DNA from: Acanthosepion esculentum
Lineage: Eukaryota; Mollusca; Cephalopoda; Sepiida; Sepiidae
Reading direction: 5' to 3'
Assembly: GCA_964036315.1 (NCBI GenBank)
Contig: OZ038479.1
Location: 58,870,746 to 58,934,745, forward strand
DNA length: 64,000 nucleotides
The position numbers were made by a program, and so were the translations under genes. The notes under the pieces were generated by a model, which saw only the letters and a program-made list of their open reading frames with translations, was not told the origin of the DNA and ran no database searches. Positions 11,911-22,099 of this stretch are shown one piece after another. How positions within the stretch are numbered: the first letter of the stretch is position 1; each line of letters opens with the position of its first letter.

Positions 11911-13459
11911 GGGTATTATTAAAAAGTCTCGAGTGCTTATTAGGGATACTAATAGTTTATTGTCAGGTCCGGCTCGTCTTACCCTCCGACCCGTGGAGAG
12001 GGGGACGATTTTGGGGGCCTCGTTATGGCCTCTACCATTTTTACCAACACTGTTTTATGGCCATCCGCCATTTTAAAAAAATATTTTTAAACTGACGTTG
12101 TCTGCTAATAACATATATCGTGTATCTTGCATGACCGGTTGGGTGCGTACTACGCAGAACCCCACGACGAAGTTAGAACCCCAAAAGAGGGCTAGTTTCA
12201 GCAGCATTTTTTTGCTTTTTGTACTTTTTACTTTTTTTCTACCTAAATTATATTGTCAGCCATCAATTATAATAATCAACAGGGCCGGTGCTTACTACAC
12301 CGAACCTCTCAACCGCGTGGGTCCCCATGCCTACCGGGGAGGTGGCGAAGAAGTGCTAATTTCAGTAGCGCTTATTTTTTTAAAAATTGTAATCTTCTTT
12401 CCAAAGAATTCTTTTAAATCAATTAATAGGGTAATATATCTTGGTAAAATCATTTTTTATTCTGAGATTAGGAGTACCTCTGATTTTTTTTACTAATAGT
12501 AATACTAACCAGATTAATACTATCAGATGGCTAGTAATTAAAATAAAATTTCTAGTCCCTATTTTTTTTTATTTCTAGAACCGAGAAAAATGATTGCTTA
12601 AAAAATAAAAATGTTTAAAGATTTCAACACATGAAAAATGTTCCCGAAAACTGAAATACTGTTTTTAAAACAAATTTTTAAGACAATCACGTTTGTGTTG
12701 TGTTGGAATCTTTGTAAGACTTTTTTAAGTAGAGATACGTCAGAGATTAATCTTTATGGAAATGGAAATGGAAATTTTGGGGGGTAAAATTTTAGTCATG
12801 AAAATATTTGTGGTTATTACAAAAAGAATAACATTTTCTCAGATTTTTCTAAAATAAAAAAAAAAAACTATTCATTATAAAAGTAAATTATGAATATGTA
12901 CTGAAATTTTCATTTAAATTGGATAATTCACTGATTTTTGATAATTTAAAAAATGTTCTGCCAAATTTTACTTCTATGGTTTGCAGCCCCCAGGTTGAGA
13001 AATTTTGGAATCGACATGTAGTAGAGTGGAGGAGGGGCGATACTCTAGCACCAGCACTGGAAGCAAGTAGACCAAGACATATTTCCTAGCTGTAATTGTT
13101 CTAACATTTTATAGCGATGTGTTGCATTATGCAGTCTGTCAATTAACCTCATCTGAATTAATCAAATTTACAATATCATGACACTTTTTTTTAGATAGTG
13201 TGACACTATTTAGCTATGGTAATTGGCTAACTAATTAACCATAGAAATTAAAACAGGAAATACTTAAAGCGAAAAAGAGCTATCCCGAAAGATAGACTGA
13301 TCGATGTTTAAAAAAGATTTTATTCTATTTACGAAAAAGATACTTTTCACAAAAGACAGTAAACCTGTGGAAAAAAGCCATATGTCAGATTTTGTCTTGA
13401 TTAATGTCTTGCCGAGGGAGATAGGAAGAAAAGCAAATATTAAGATATCAGCCAAACCA
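11911..13459. other. Non-coding insert with a diverged 140-bp tandem pair
   Basis: Two related GC-rich blocks at about 12,135-12,240 and 12,285-12,400 share 'ggtgc.tacta', 'gaaccc/gaacct', and 'gcta.tttcag.agc' followed by a T-run. The rest is AT-rich with stops in every frame. The sequence interrupts the gypsy-like element between its pol and gag remnants. Confidence 0.45.
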
Positions 13460-14000
13460 CATGGCAGTCGTAAAAATTTCGGCCTGAGACGATTGCCGGT
13501 ATAGGGTAGGGAGAATCAATATTAATTATCTTCCAAGATATTTTTTTCCTGAGTGCCAGCAAGGAAAAGCAATGTGGTGATTATAAAATTTTGGCATTTG
13601 TCTCAACATAGGTGGAGAGGATTGTTATTATTTACTTTACCAACGTGTCGCTTCAGACGCTGAGACGTTGAATAACAATATGGCGATTATAAAATTTTGG
13701 CATGAGACAGAAAATAGAGTGGGGAATTGAGATTTGGTGAGATAAAGAATTTAATTTCTCAACTTGCAAATGGTTCCATTATAAAGATAACTCCACGAAG
13801 GGACCAGATGGCAAACTTTGACAGTGATTGATGGAGTCGGTAAAGAGTGCTGGCTAAGTGGATTCTGGGTAGCCAAAAAGATAATAGAATTTTAATTGGC
13901 AATATGGAATTCGTAAAAATTTTGGCCGATGGGAAAAGGAGAATTTTGGAAACAAAAATTCTAGATTATAATTTTGAGGCCAGCTTCGCCACACCCACAT
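13460..14000 (+). repeat. Array of degenerate short repeats
   Basis: A block of the form 'gattataaaattttggcat' occurs at about 13,580 and 13,685, with weaker relatives at about 13,468, 13,905 and 13,960; several are followed by a 'gagac' or 'gtctc' word. 'gggaattgagattt' occurs at about 13,719 and 14,259. Irregular spacing of about 50-220 bp. It sits directly upstream of the promoter-like sequence at 14,327 and could be the U3 region of an LTR. Confidence 0.5.
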
Positions 14001-14199
14001 GGCCAGGATGCCATTGGTCGAGTGGTAGCAAGGGTGATAGGCGGGGGTGAATGGATGAGAAGGACGGAGAAGTTATTAACGCCCACTGAAGGAACTGGTA
14101 TGAGATATCAATGTGAGAGAAGAAGAGTTTAGGAGGATAGATTTCCTCTGACCTCCCCTCACGGACGAGGGAGACCTCTCCCCGAAATGGAAAGTGATT

Positions 14200-15010
14200 A
14201 ATTTTCCAAAAATGGGAAGTAATCAATTTTCCTGGCCTGACAACAAAGAGATTTCTTATTGGGAATTGAGATTTACCGAGAACCCCAGGTCGCGTCTGGC
14301 CCCACACCGGGTTTTGGTCGGTACCCATATAAACGAACGTCCTCGGGTTGTTCAGTCAGTTGCAGTCAGTTCCTGTTCAGAGTTCCAGTTAGAGTCAGAC
14401 CAGAGTGTTGCCTCGCAGAAGCTGACCGAGAGATTCCACAAACTCTGACTTTGCCTATCCTACCAATAGCAAGTTATACTGACGAACGAAGCCAAGCCAG
14501 CACCTAAGAACTAAATCAGCTGACTTAAGATACCAACTTGCTTGAAACATAGAAGTGTCACATTTCATAGAAAACGGACTGGGAGAGAAACTCACTCCTG
14601 TATATAACAGACGGATAATGTTAATTTGTTATTTCTTAACATACTTGAACCTCTTGGGTTTTTATTTTATTTACTTCTTTTTCTTTACATTTGTGCAATG
14701 CCATCTTCAGTCTGGACTCAGCTTACACTGCGGCCCGACGCCTGATTGATCTCGTCTACCTAAGATCAAAGTCACAACGTGGGTAGGTTAGACTTGAGAT
14801 CGAAGCAGTTACTCCAGTAACCAGACGTTGCAAGTGAGCTGGGAACGATAGAGCTGGCATTGGACCGGTACAGCTGGTGAAGCTGTTAATATCGACGACC
14901 AGAATTCGACCCTGGACGGGCCAGTGGCACATATTGGTACCCTGACCAGGGAATTTCGCCGAGTAGCAACGACCACTGAACGACCAGGACACGGGCTGGT
15001 GGCAGCGACT
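14200..15010 (+). promoter_or_regulatory. LTR-type promoter and leader (TATA plus TCAGT initiators)
   Basis: A TATA box (ATATAAAC, about 14,327) is followed about 25 bp downstream by TTCAGTCAGTTGCAGTCAGT, the repeated TCAGT initiator style seen in many invertebrate LTR promoters. GC content rises sharply through 15,010. A TGGTGGCAGCGAC word near 14,998 could be a primer-binding site. No partner LTR is visible, so this could also be a solo LTR. Orientation is opposite to the gypsy-like element it interrupts. Confidence 0.45.
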
Positions 15011-15100
15011 AAGAGTCAACCCCAAAACACTAGTGGAAGAATCATTACAGCTTCGCGCCGCGACTGGGAGTTGACCATGGGCCGACAGCTCAGTGTCACA

Positions 15101-15439
15101 GAAGTAAAAATTTTGTAACCGATTTGTCAGCTTCTTGTCTCTTATTCATGAATTTTTCTCTCTCTGCAATGACTAACCTCTTTTTTGGTTGCATATTTTC
15201 TGTATTATCTGACATATTTTGTCAAAAGTCAAACCATCCAACTGCACTGGGTGCGCCATAGTTGAAATTTTCATAATGGCTTTGCCCCCCAGCTGTGGCC
15301 AAAAACGATCATTTTCTCCACCCGTTTCTTTGTTGTCTCTTAATTTCTTAGTCCTTGCTTTCGCCACAAGTGCTCTTATTCATGCATACGCACAATCAGG
15401 ATTCTCTAATGATAAAGTGTTTTCTATTGGTGATGCCAT
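15101..15439 (-). pseudogene. Ty3/gypsy-like gag remnant
   Basis: An ATG at 15,439 lies just inside the LTR candidate and opens MASPIENTLSLENPDCAYA, then a stop; reading resumes with DRFWPQ..., LDGLTFDKICQIIQ and, after a shift, PKRLVIAEREKF followed by KSVTKFL. The order (aromatic FWPQ region, 'LTFDKI..I', 'PKRLVIAERxxF', then a Ser/Val segment) is that of the capsid-like part of invertebrate Ty3/gypsy gag. At least two frameshifts and one stop. Beyond 15,100 the frame is lost at the junction with the opposite-strand LTR-like insert. Weak nucleocapsid-like Cys/His residues on the minus strand at about 14,900 are too degenerate to claim. Confidence 0.65.
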
Positions 15440-15442
15440 CGT

Positions 15443-15569
15443 TGTGAATTCTTAAGTCATTCATGTTACTACTCAATACTCATGTGTAGTCCCTCCTCCT
15501 CTTAATTGGAGTCATTATATAGCCTGGGTATTCCGAATGTGTTTATTAGTTAATCTACATATCACTACA
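15443..15569 (-). repeat. Candidate 5' LTR of the minus-strand gypsy-like element
   Basis: Partner of 7,221-7,352; begins TGTAG at 15,569 on the minus strand and ends ..TTCACA at 15,443, four bases before the gag ATG. It carries TATATAATGACTCC (15,521-15,508) positioned as a promoter for gag. The distance between the two candidates, about 8.1 kb, is larger than one element needs, consistent with nested insertions between gag and pol. Confidence 0.5.
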
Positions 15570-17037
15570 AAATCCTTCCACCACAATACCTCATTTATAC
15601 AGAAAATATATCCATACCACAATCACCAATATAACAGGTGATCTCCATGAGATCCTAAACTAATTCCCCATATTTACAAACATGTGGAGAGGCAGATAAA
15701 GAGCATGAATGATTTTTATTTACAAAATAATAAAGAAAATAGCCCCATGACAAGATGAAAAATTATACAATGAAAATATTAGTATGGGACCACCCAACAG
15801 CTAAATGTGAAAGAAAAGCAAGTTAACTGGTCGAAAAAAGTACAGTGGGAACATATAAAAAATAATAAAGTAAAAATAAAGACAAAAACACAAAATGATC
15901 CCACCACGCCAGGGGCCAAAGTCCATTCACTCCCAAACTAAGTTAACCAATTTTTGTTCAAAACAAAAGACAAAAATCTTCTCCATTAGCCTAACTGGGT
16001 AGGGTGAGCATGTTTTTTTTTCCAGAAGAACAACTACATCATCAGGAAGGCTTGAGATGCCACTTGAGGTTAGCATCATTCACATGCACCAGTCGTGCTA
16101 CAGTCATCCACTTCTCAGCAAAGTTTTTGAAAGAAAGCCTCTCCCTCTCAACCATGATCTTGACCTTCAGTTGATGCTTAAAGAATACAACCAGGTGATG
16201 GGAAGAGAGAGAGACAATGCCCCATGAATTTATTTCTTCCTTGTCATCCATATCACCATTTTCATCATGGCTAGCAAGCACAGAGCACTTTCTCCTGTCC
16301 AGCAACGGGCTCATGTTTCTACAAACAGAACTAGCACTGACGGCAAACTATGTAGCCTTCAATAAGCTCACACAGTGATCTTATGACTGGCAGTGAAACA
16401 TGGCATGCTCAATGGACTCGTCGGTTCCACCACATTGAACACATTCTGGTAAAGTAACCAGTCCTGGTATGAAAGACTTTTTTCTAACCAAGAGCACATT
16501 CTGAATCATTAGCCAGGTAAGTGATGCTTCATCATTCATGAGGCATTTCAGCCTGATCATACCAGGCCAGATGGAGCAAAACTTTCCCTCTTGTTAAACC
16601 AAGCTCCTTGATCAGATCATTGTGTATGGAACCCTAACACCGGTTATAATGCCTCTCTCAACAATGGCCAGGTTTCAGAGAGGCCAGCCTGTATCTGAGA
16701 GGGAACCTTCAGTGCATGACGGCACTTGCGATAGAAGGAGCACTCACTTTGGTGCCAAAAATGGGCCTTCTCTTCAACAGAATGCACATTCCTCAAAGAT
16801 GGAAATGCTTTTTTGAGCATCCTCCTTGCAGAAAGTACCATTTCCGTCATCCTGTGGACTAGGAAATGCAGTTGTAAAGTATCCCAGTGTGTCTTATGTT
16901 CATCATTTTTAAACCACCCTTGGACAGATGGAGGCACAGACCTTGTGACACACCATAGAAGCTTTGCCACTCCAAAGGAGATTAAGCAAAGCTTTCTCTA
17001 GATTGTCTGGAGTGGTGCACAGGAGTGGAAGAACTGA
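15570..17037 (-). pseudogene. LINE 3' end: post-RT domain, zinc knuckle and 3' UTR
   Basis: Minus-strand translation from about 17,037 gives NLLWSGKASMV (the 'fLW.gk..v' block after many LINE RT domains), then about 16,970-16,645 a coding-like frame, then RKKSFIPGLVTLPECVQCGG and TDESIEHAMFHC around 16,440. The Cys/His set C-x2-C-x8-H-x4-C matches the C-terminal zinc knuckle of several non-LTR retrotransposon clades. The frame closes at about 16,042. Sequence from 15,570 to 16,041 is non-coding, with AATAAA-type words on the minus strand, and reads as 3' UTR. RT and endonuclease are absent (5' truncation, usual for LINEs) and there are internal stops. L1/Tx1-like assignment is tentative. Confidence 0.65.
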
Positions 17038-17290
17038 AAACTCAAATAGCTGTTTTCCTGCCTACCATATAAGGGTAGTAACAAAGAAAAGGTACAACAT
17101 AGTGGATGAGGTTGAGAATGAGCACAGGGAGTTTTTTGCCTCTAAGCCAGACAAATGGTATAAGCGTGGAAATGAACTTCTGACAAAACAATGACAACAG
17201 ATAATAAAATAGGATGGGATATATTTTGATGAACAAATGCTTTTCATATGTAATTTGTTTGAACTATTAAAGCTTGAAATTAGAAAAAAT
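17038..17290 (+). pseudogene. mariner transposase C-terminal remnant
   Basis: Plus strand reads KRYNIVDEVENEHREFFASK, then PDKWYKRGNELLTKQ and, past a stop, QQII..DGIYFDE. The 'v...F..FFaSKp..wY.RGi..L..rWq..I...G.YFD' pattern is the C-terminus of mariner transposases. Only the last roughly 60 residues survive. The DNA 'tggatgaggttgagaatgag' aligns with 62,582 in the larger mariner copy. The flank at 17,038-17,075 resembles 45,672-45,720, so this is a junction in duplicated sequence. Confidence 0.65.
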
Positions 17291-17419
17291 ATTTGACAAT
17301 CTAGAATGCAACATTGGAGCAGTTGCCATGAAAATACCTGTAGAAAAGACAGAGGGAAGCCACAGCACATCTGGGAGATAATGAGTGTAGATGGGATGCC
17401 AGATCAGGACCAATCATGT

Positions 17420-17860
17420 TGCATATCAGTCTCTGGATTTTGTTGAATAAATCAATTCATATTCACCTGATTCTTTAAAATCTAGATGGTTTCCATTCAT
17501 TCATGTATAAAAAAATACATTGCAAATTAAATAATCAAACAATCGCACAATGCATCTTAAATTTTCATACACTGAATGTGTCAACTTTTGACTGATATGC
17601 ATGAAATAAACATTTTCTCTTTTATTATATTTCTACCTTTATCCTTTATGAAAATGAATATCTGATTGTAAACTTACAAAATGTTTGTTTCTACCTTAGC
17701 ATGTTTAGCTTTAAATGAGAAATTTAAAGATGTTGTTTTACATAACAAGATGTCTAAGCAAGTGTGTGTATCCATGTGACTTTTTAGCTGGAAATCCCCT
17801 GAAAATTCTAAACATCTAATTCACAAAAATATAGTTTCTTTCCATGTCCATTGAATTTTG
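17420..17860 (-). other. 3' flank/UTR of zinc-finger locus 1
   Basis: Matches 29,340-29,840, 46,880-47,460, 57,430-57,960 and 62,655-63,060, always directly 3' of a zinc-finger array on the minus strand. The block includes 'ttcattcatgtataaa.aaatacatt' and a conserved Met-poor leader into decayed fingers. Its recurrence at the same relative position is the main evidence that these loci arose by duplication. Confidence 0.6.
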
Positions 17861-18600
17861 AAAATAATGCATTCAGTGTTTACAAAATATGATCGATATC
17901 AGACAGGAAGTATGATGTCTCAGAAAAGGTATATCCACAAAACTCTGAAGAATATTATTCTATCATATGATGCATCAAACTTGATTGTAAATGCATACCA
18001 GCAAATATCACATTAATATTTTCCAGCGTTTATGCACAGAGAGTTCAACAAATAAGACTTTCATGAAAATGCAACTGTAAAAACTTCACAAAATTATAAA
18101 TTTTCTCCTGTGTGTGTCGTATGTCTCCCCAAATGTGAATTCTGCATACTGCAGGCCCACAAACTTCACCTGAATGTGGTTTCCCTCCAGTGTGTGTATG
18201 TATATGAATGACCGAATGTGATTTCTCTTTGAAAATGCAAATCCATAAATATCACAGTATGGTTTCTCCCCAATGTATATATGCATATAACTGACCAAAT
18301 CTGATTTCAGTGAAATTTCTTTCCAGTGTGTATGTATATGTGTGACAAAACCTGTATTCCATGAAAATGCATATCCACAAACCTCACAATAATAAGATTT
18401 CTCCTCGGTGTGTATATGCATATGAACACCCCAAACCAGCTTCCATGAAAATGCAGATCCACAAACTTCACAAGACATGCAATAATTGGCACCTGCAAAG
18501 CAAAAATGTCAGGGAGAGTCATATCTTCTGAAATGTAGACAATCTTCTTAGGTTTATAAGCAATGGCACAAACTTGAAAGTTCATCTGGGAAAGCAACTG
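17860..18600 (-). pseudogene. C2H2 zinc-finger locus 1 (two intact fingers, rest decayed)
   Basis: Minus strand from 18,478: [20 protein letters not shown] completes a C2H2 finger (C-x2-C-x12-H-x3-H), followed by YYCEVCGYAFSWNTGF...H.H. The third and later fingers have lost Cys or His (CDIYGFAF) and the frame ends at 18,086; decayed 84-bp units continue to about 17,860. Upstream (18,597-18,480) is an exon-like stretch MNFQVCAIAYKPKKIVYISE..., followed by TTTGCTTTGCAG just before the first finger, a good acceptor. A related upstream block lies at 28,590-28,870. It lacks the METxIRKxPY header found in loci 2 and 3, so its 5' organisation differs. Pseudogene. Confidence 0.75.
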
Positions 18601-20820
18601 AAATATTTATTAAACTAATAGTTAACAATTGGAATAAAAAACCCATAGTAATAATGAAATAAATTTTATAATTAATGTGCTACTGTCATCATATGCATAG
18701 TATATACGGTTTAATTATATATATATATATATCTCATGTTAAAAATGTTTTATCTAAGAATAGTAAACTAAGAAAATTACAAATAAGAATGTGAAACATT
18801 TGATGAAATGATTTCAACATCAAAATTTTTTTTAATGAGTTTACATAATATATTGATGGGTAAACATGTGTGAGTTGCCATGTCTATTTTCTATATTGAT
18901 ACAAAAATGGAAGCAAATAACAACTAAAATAAGTATACTGTCAAATTAAAACCTATGCAACAAGCATTTTTAATCACAAGTATATGATTTTACAAACACT
19001 GAGTTTAAAGTAAACACAACAAATTATTATATTGATAGAAATTTTTAATCTCAAGTTTTTTTCAGGATTAAATAAACATGCGAAATGCGAAATATATTAG
19101 GCTACACTTGTGTACCAAATAAAAGGGTAGATCATAATAAGGGGTTGAAAAGAAATCAGAAAATGTAATAAAGTGCTATGGAGGTTTGGAAAAAAAGTAA
19201 TCTAATAAACGGAGTGGGTGTTAATAAATGAGGTGGTTGGGTAAATGATTCAAAATAAGCCTTTCAAACTTTGTAAAAAGACCTCAGAGAAATTTGTTTT
19301 ATAGTACTGTTCACTCTGAACAAGGCCCCCTCAAGGTATAGCATTAGAGAGTAAGAGGCAGAACTTATGTGGATATATATCTATGGAAGATTATGGTTAA
19401 CCCTACATTTGAACAGGTTAAGATTGTAGTGATTGGGGAAGTAATCTCTTGGTATTCGGTTGCACAAGGCAATAATTTATGGGAAGCTGTTTAAGCAGAA
19501 CTTGCCTCTCACCAGGGGAATATGAAGGGAATGAAGGTGGTATGCTACAATGTTTGTGGCATAGATGGTCTTAGCTGTGATGATTAGGACGAGTGGAACT
19601 AAGTCATATAGTTCCTATGAACACTCTCCGTGGAAATAAAACTAAAAATGTCTGTCAATGATTTTAAATACAATGCTTTAACTAAGTCTTGAAAAAACGC
19701 TATATAAAATTCACTATTTTTTAGCCATAATGTGGAATGTGCTACAATTATTCAATATTTGAAGAAGAAAAATCTCAAGCTGATGTGAAAAGTTACTGCA
19801 AAGAAATTGTTGCTTTATTTAAGATTAGCTTAAAAGCTGCGCAGACTTTTAAGCTAGCCCCCGCAGAAGGATAATTGGGTCTCTGGTCCAAAACTAAAGT
19901 GACCTCTGGTCCAGCTTAGAAAACAGCAATGATAATTCTGAGGAAATAACTTTGAATTCCTCAGTTCACTCTATGGAACTTCAAAACCTCACTTTAACTC
20001 TGATTTGGGCTATAAATCCAATTCCAGCCAAAAGATGGATATTGGCGGAAATTCCAGTTCACTTCTTCAAATCACAAACTCCATGGAATTCAACCGAGGC
20101 AAGTTCTTCAAATCAAAAACTCTGCTGAAATTCAAAATCTCATGTCACACATTTTGATACAATGCATTTATTTTCAATTTTTCTAGTTGAATTGTTAATT
20201 TATATATGATACTTTACTGTATGTAGTTATGTTAAAATAAAATTTGTAATTTATATGAATGTTAACTTATGAAAACTGAGATCTAGTATAGTGGGTGGGT
20301 GGTTGTAGAATACATTTCTGGGTGGCCGACAAGATCTTTGCACCAGCCATGCCATCATCCAATCAGTGTAAAGAAAGGAATAGTCTGATGCAAAGATTAT
20401 AAGTGATGACCCAGGCAACTAGCAACAGGAAATGATCAGCGTCGAAATGGATTCTTCAGAATAGAATGGAAGAACATGAGAACCTGTAACTGAAGATGAG
20501 AAAATTAAATCAGAAATGGTCAATGATGTATAGATGGAAAAGAGCAATCATGAATCCTTGTGGAACAAAGTAAAAATACTCGACAAAGAACACTGGAGAG
20601 TCAGATGCCTGAAAGAATTGGTGCATATGCTTGGCTTTGAGGACCTGCTTAGTAGGCCTAGAAAACTCTTATAATTCACTTTACCTTGCTAAGGTATGAA
20701 AAACCTATGAAGAAACCAACTGCCATTACCTATGAATATCTCCTAGCTCATATATAACATGGAATGTGTTCTTGTAGGAAAAACTAATCGCACATTTTAC
20801 ATCATTTCTTGCCAGTTCTA
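18601..20820 (-). repeat. Segmental duplication copy 1 (paralogous to 43.2-45.1 kb)
   Basis: 19,040-20,730 aligns in order with 43,250-45,130, and its 20,345-20,730 part also with 60,765-61,140. Copy 1 carries an extra block at about 19,838-20,160 that contains two copies of a roughly 45-bp unit ('cttcaaatca.aaactc'). An (AT)n microsatellite lies at 18,716-18,732. No coding potential; presumably intron or intergenic sequence of a zinc-finger unit. Confidence 0.6.
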
Positions 20821-20895
20821 CATGGAAAGTGAAATGTCTTTTACTCCATTGAAATTCTCAATGATATCATTGTGATTTCCATACAGCCAGAACAT
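20821..20895 (-). other. Conserved acceptor-flanked exon-like block (copy 1)
   Basis: On the minus strand TTTTTCACAG is followed by ATG at 20,895 and 25 open codons starting MFWLYGNHNDIIENFNG, then TAG. The same acceptor and ATGTTCTGGCT-type start recur at 49,989, 31,685 and (ATGATCTGGCT) 58,611, each 5' of a zinc-finger array. Only this copy keeps the 25-codon frame; at 49,989 a stop falls at codon 5. It may be a 5' exon (coding or UTR) of the ancestral unit. Confidence 0.4.
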
Positions 20896-22099
20896 CTGTG
20901 AAAAACAAAAAATGATATATTAAGTTAGCGACTGAATAATATGAAAGTAGTCTATGTTATAATAGATACATATAGTTATATATTATGGTTAGTTCACAGC
21001 CAGTGAAGTCAAACATTTTGCAGTGATACGAGATTGCTTGACGACTACAATTTTTTCAGTTCATAAATAATTCCATCTTCACAATGAGAAGTATCAAAAT
21101 GAATATTTGCATTTTGATATCTTTAAATAATTCTTTTCTATTCCTTACATATCAATATTCTTGAAGATATATCAAGAAAACACCCATCTCAGTGGTTGGA
21201 TGTATGGGGAAGGACAGTACTATATAAACAAAAAAACCCAAAGAAAGAGATGAGTAGTCTATCTCAGACTACAGAAATGAGAATGTAAGGTATTCATTTT
21301 GGAAGAGAGAGACAGGATCCACACACAATCCGAAGGAAATGAGAAAGTTTAGCGCTGAAAAAAAAAAACATCAGGTGAAATACGAAAAATTAAATCTGTT
21401 CTCATTTGTCATGGTATCAAATTGATTAATTGATAAGTCATGCCTTTGGATTGGTAGGCTAAAATCTAGAGCTGAACATGTGTGGGAGATTCCAGGAAAG
21501 GTGTTAAACAATTGGAATAGCCTAGAGCCTCTTTTTTATTAACTGAAGTAGCACTGGCAGATAAGCTTTCTTGTATAGGAAGTAGAACCAAATTTTGTCC
21601 CAGTCTGTTTTGTTCAATTTCTACTAATGCCCTTGGAAACTGAATGAATTCATCTTTCTCCAGCTGTTAGTTATATAATAACAATCTCTAGACTTGGTTG
21701 GCAGACAGTCTAAGAGAAAGAAAAATATAAATTCAGACCCCTTTAAATAATACAATTATTGCACTTTTGCAGTCCCCTAAAAAGTAAAACACAATTAGAT
21801 AAATTTATAAAATGAAAAGAAACTTATTTCTAAAACATTTTTTTTAAAAATATAACTTCATAAAATTAATTTAAAATAACAAGAGTTGGACAGTTGCAAT
21901 TATTAATAATTTAATTTACAAACACTAGCAATGGTTTTAAAAAACTTCTGTAAATGCGTTTTTGCTGTCAAAAGTTTCTAAAAAGTAAGTCAGAAAGATA
22001 AAGAAATGAAATGTATTATTTAAAATTAAAATCCACAAATTATGAAACAAATATTAAGAAAATAGGGAAATTTTAAACTAAAAAAGAACTGACAGCATA
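20896..22099 (-). repeat. Upstream segment shared by zinc-finger units
   Basis: 20,896-21,770 aligns with 31,690-32,590, and its first 300 bp with 58,615-58,915. No open frame. The remainder to 22,099 is AT-rich with nothing recognised. Confidence 0.55.

Noticed and set aside
12098..12496. 132-codon plus-strand frame
   Set aside because: Crosses a diverged tandem pair and AT-rich sequence; residue content is irregular and no motif is visible.
14756..15025. Possible nucleocapsid zinc knuckle on the minus strand
   Set aside because: A few Cys/His residues and GRI/GHI-like spacing, but too degenerate, and the plus strand here reads better as an LTR leader.
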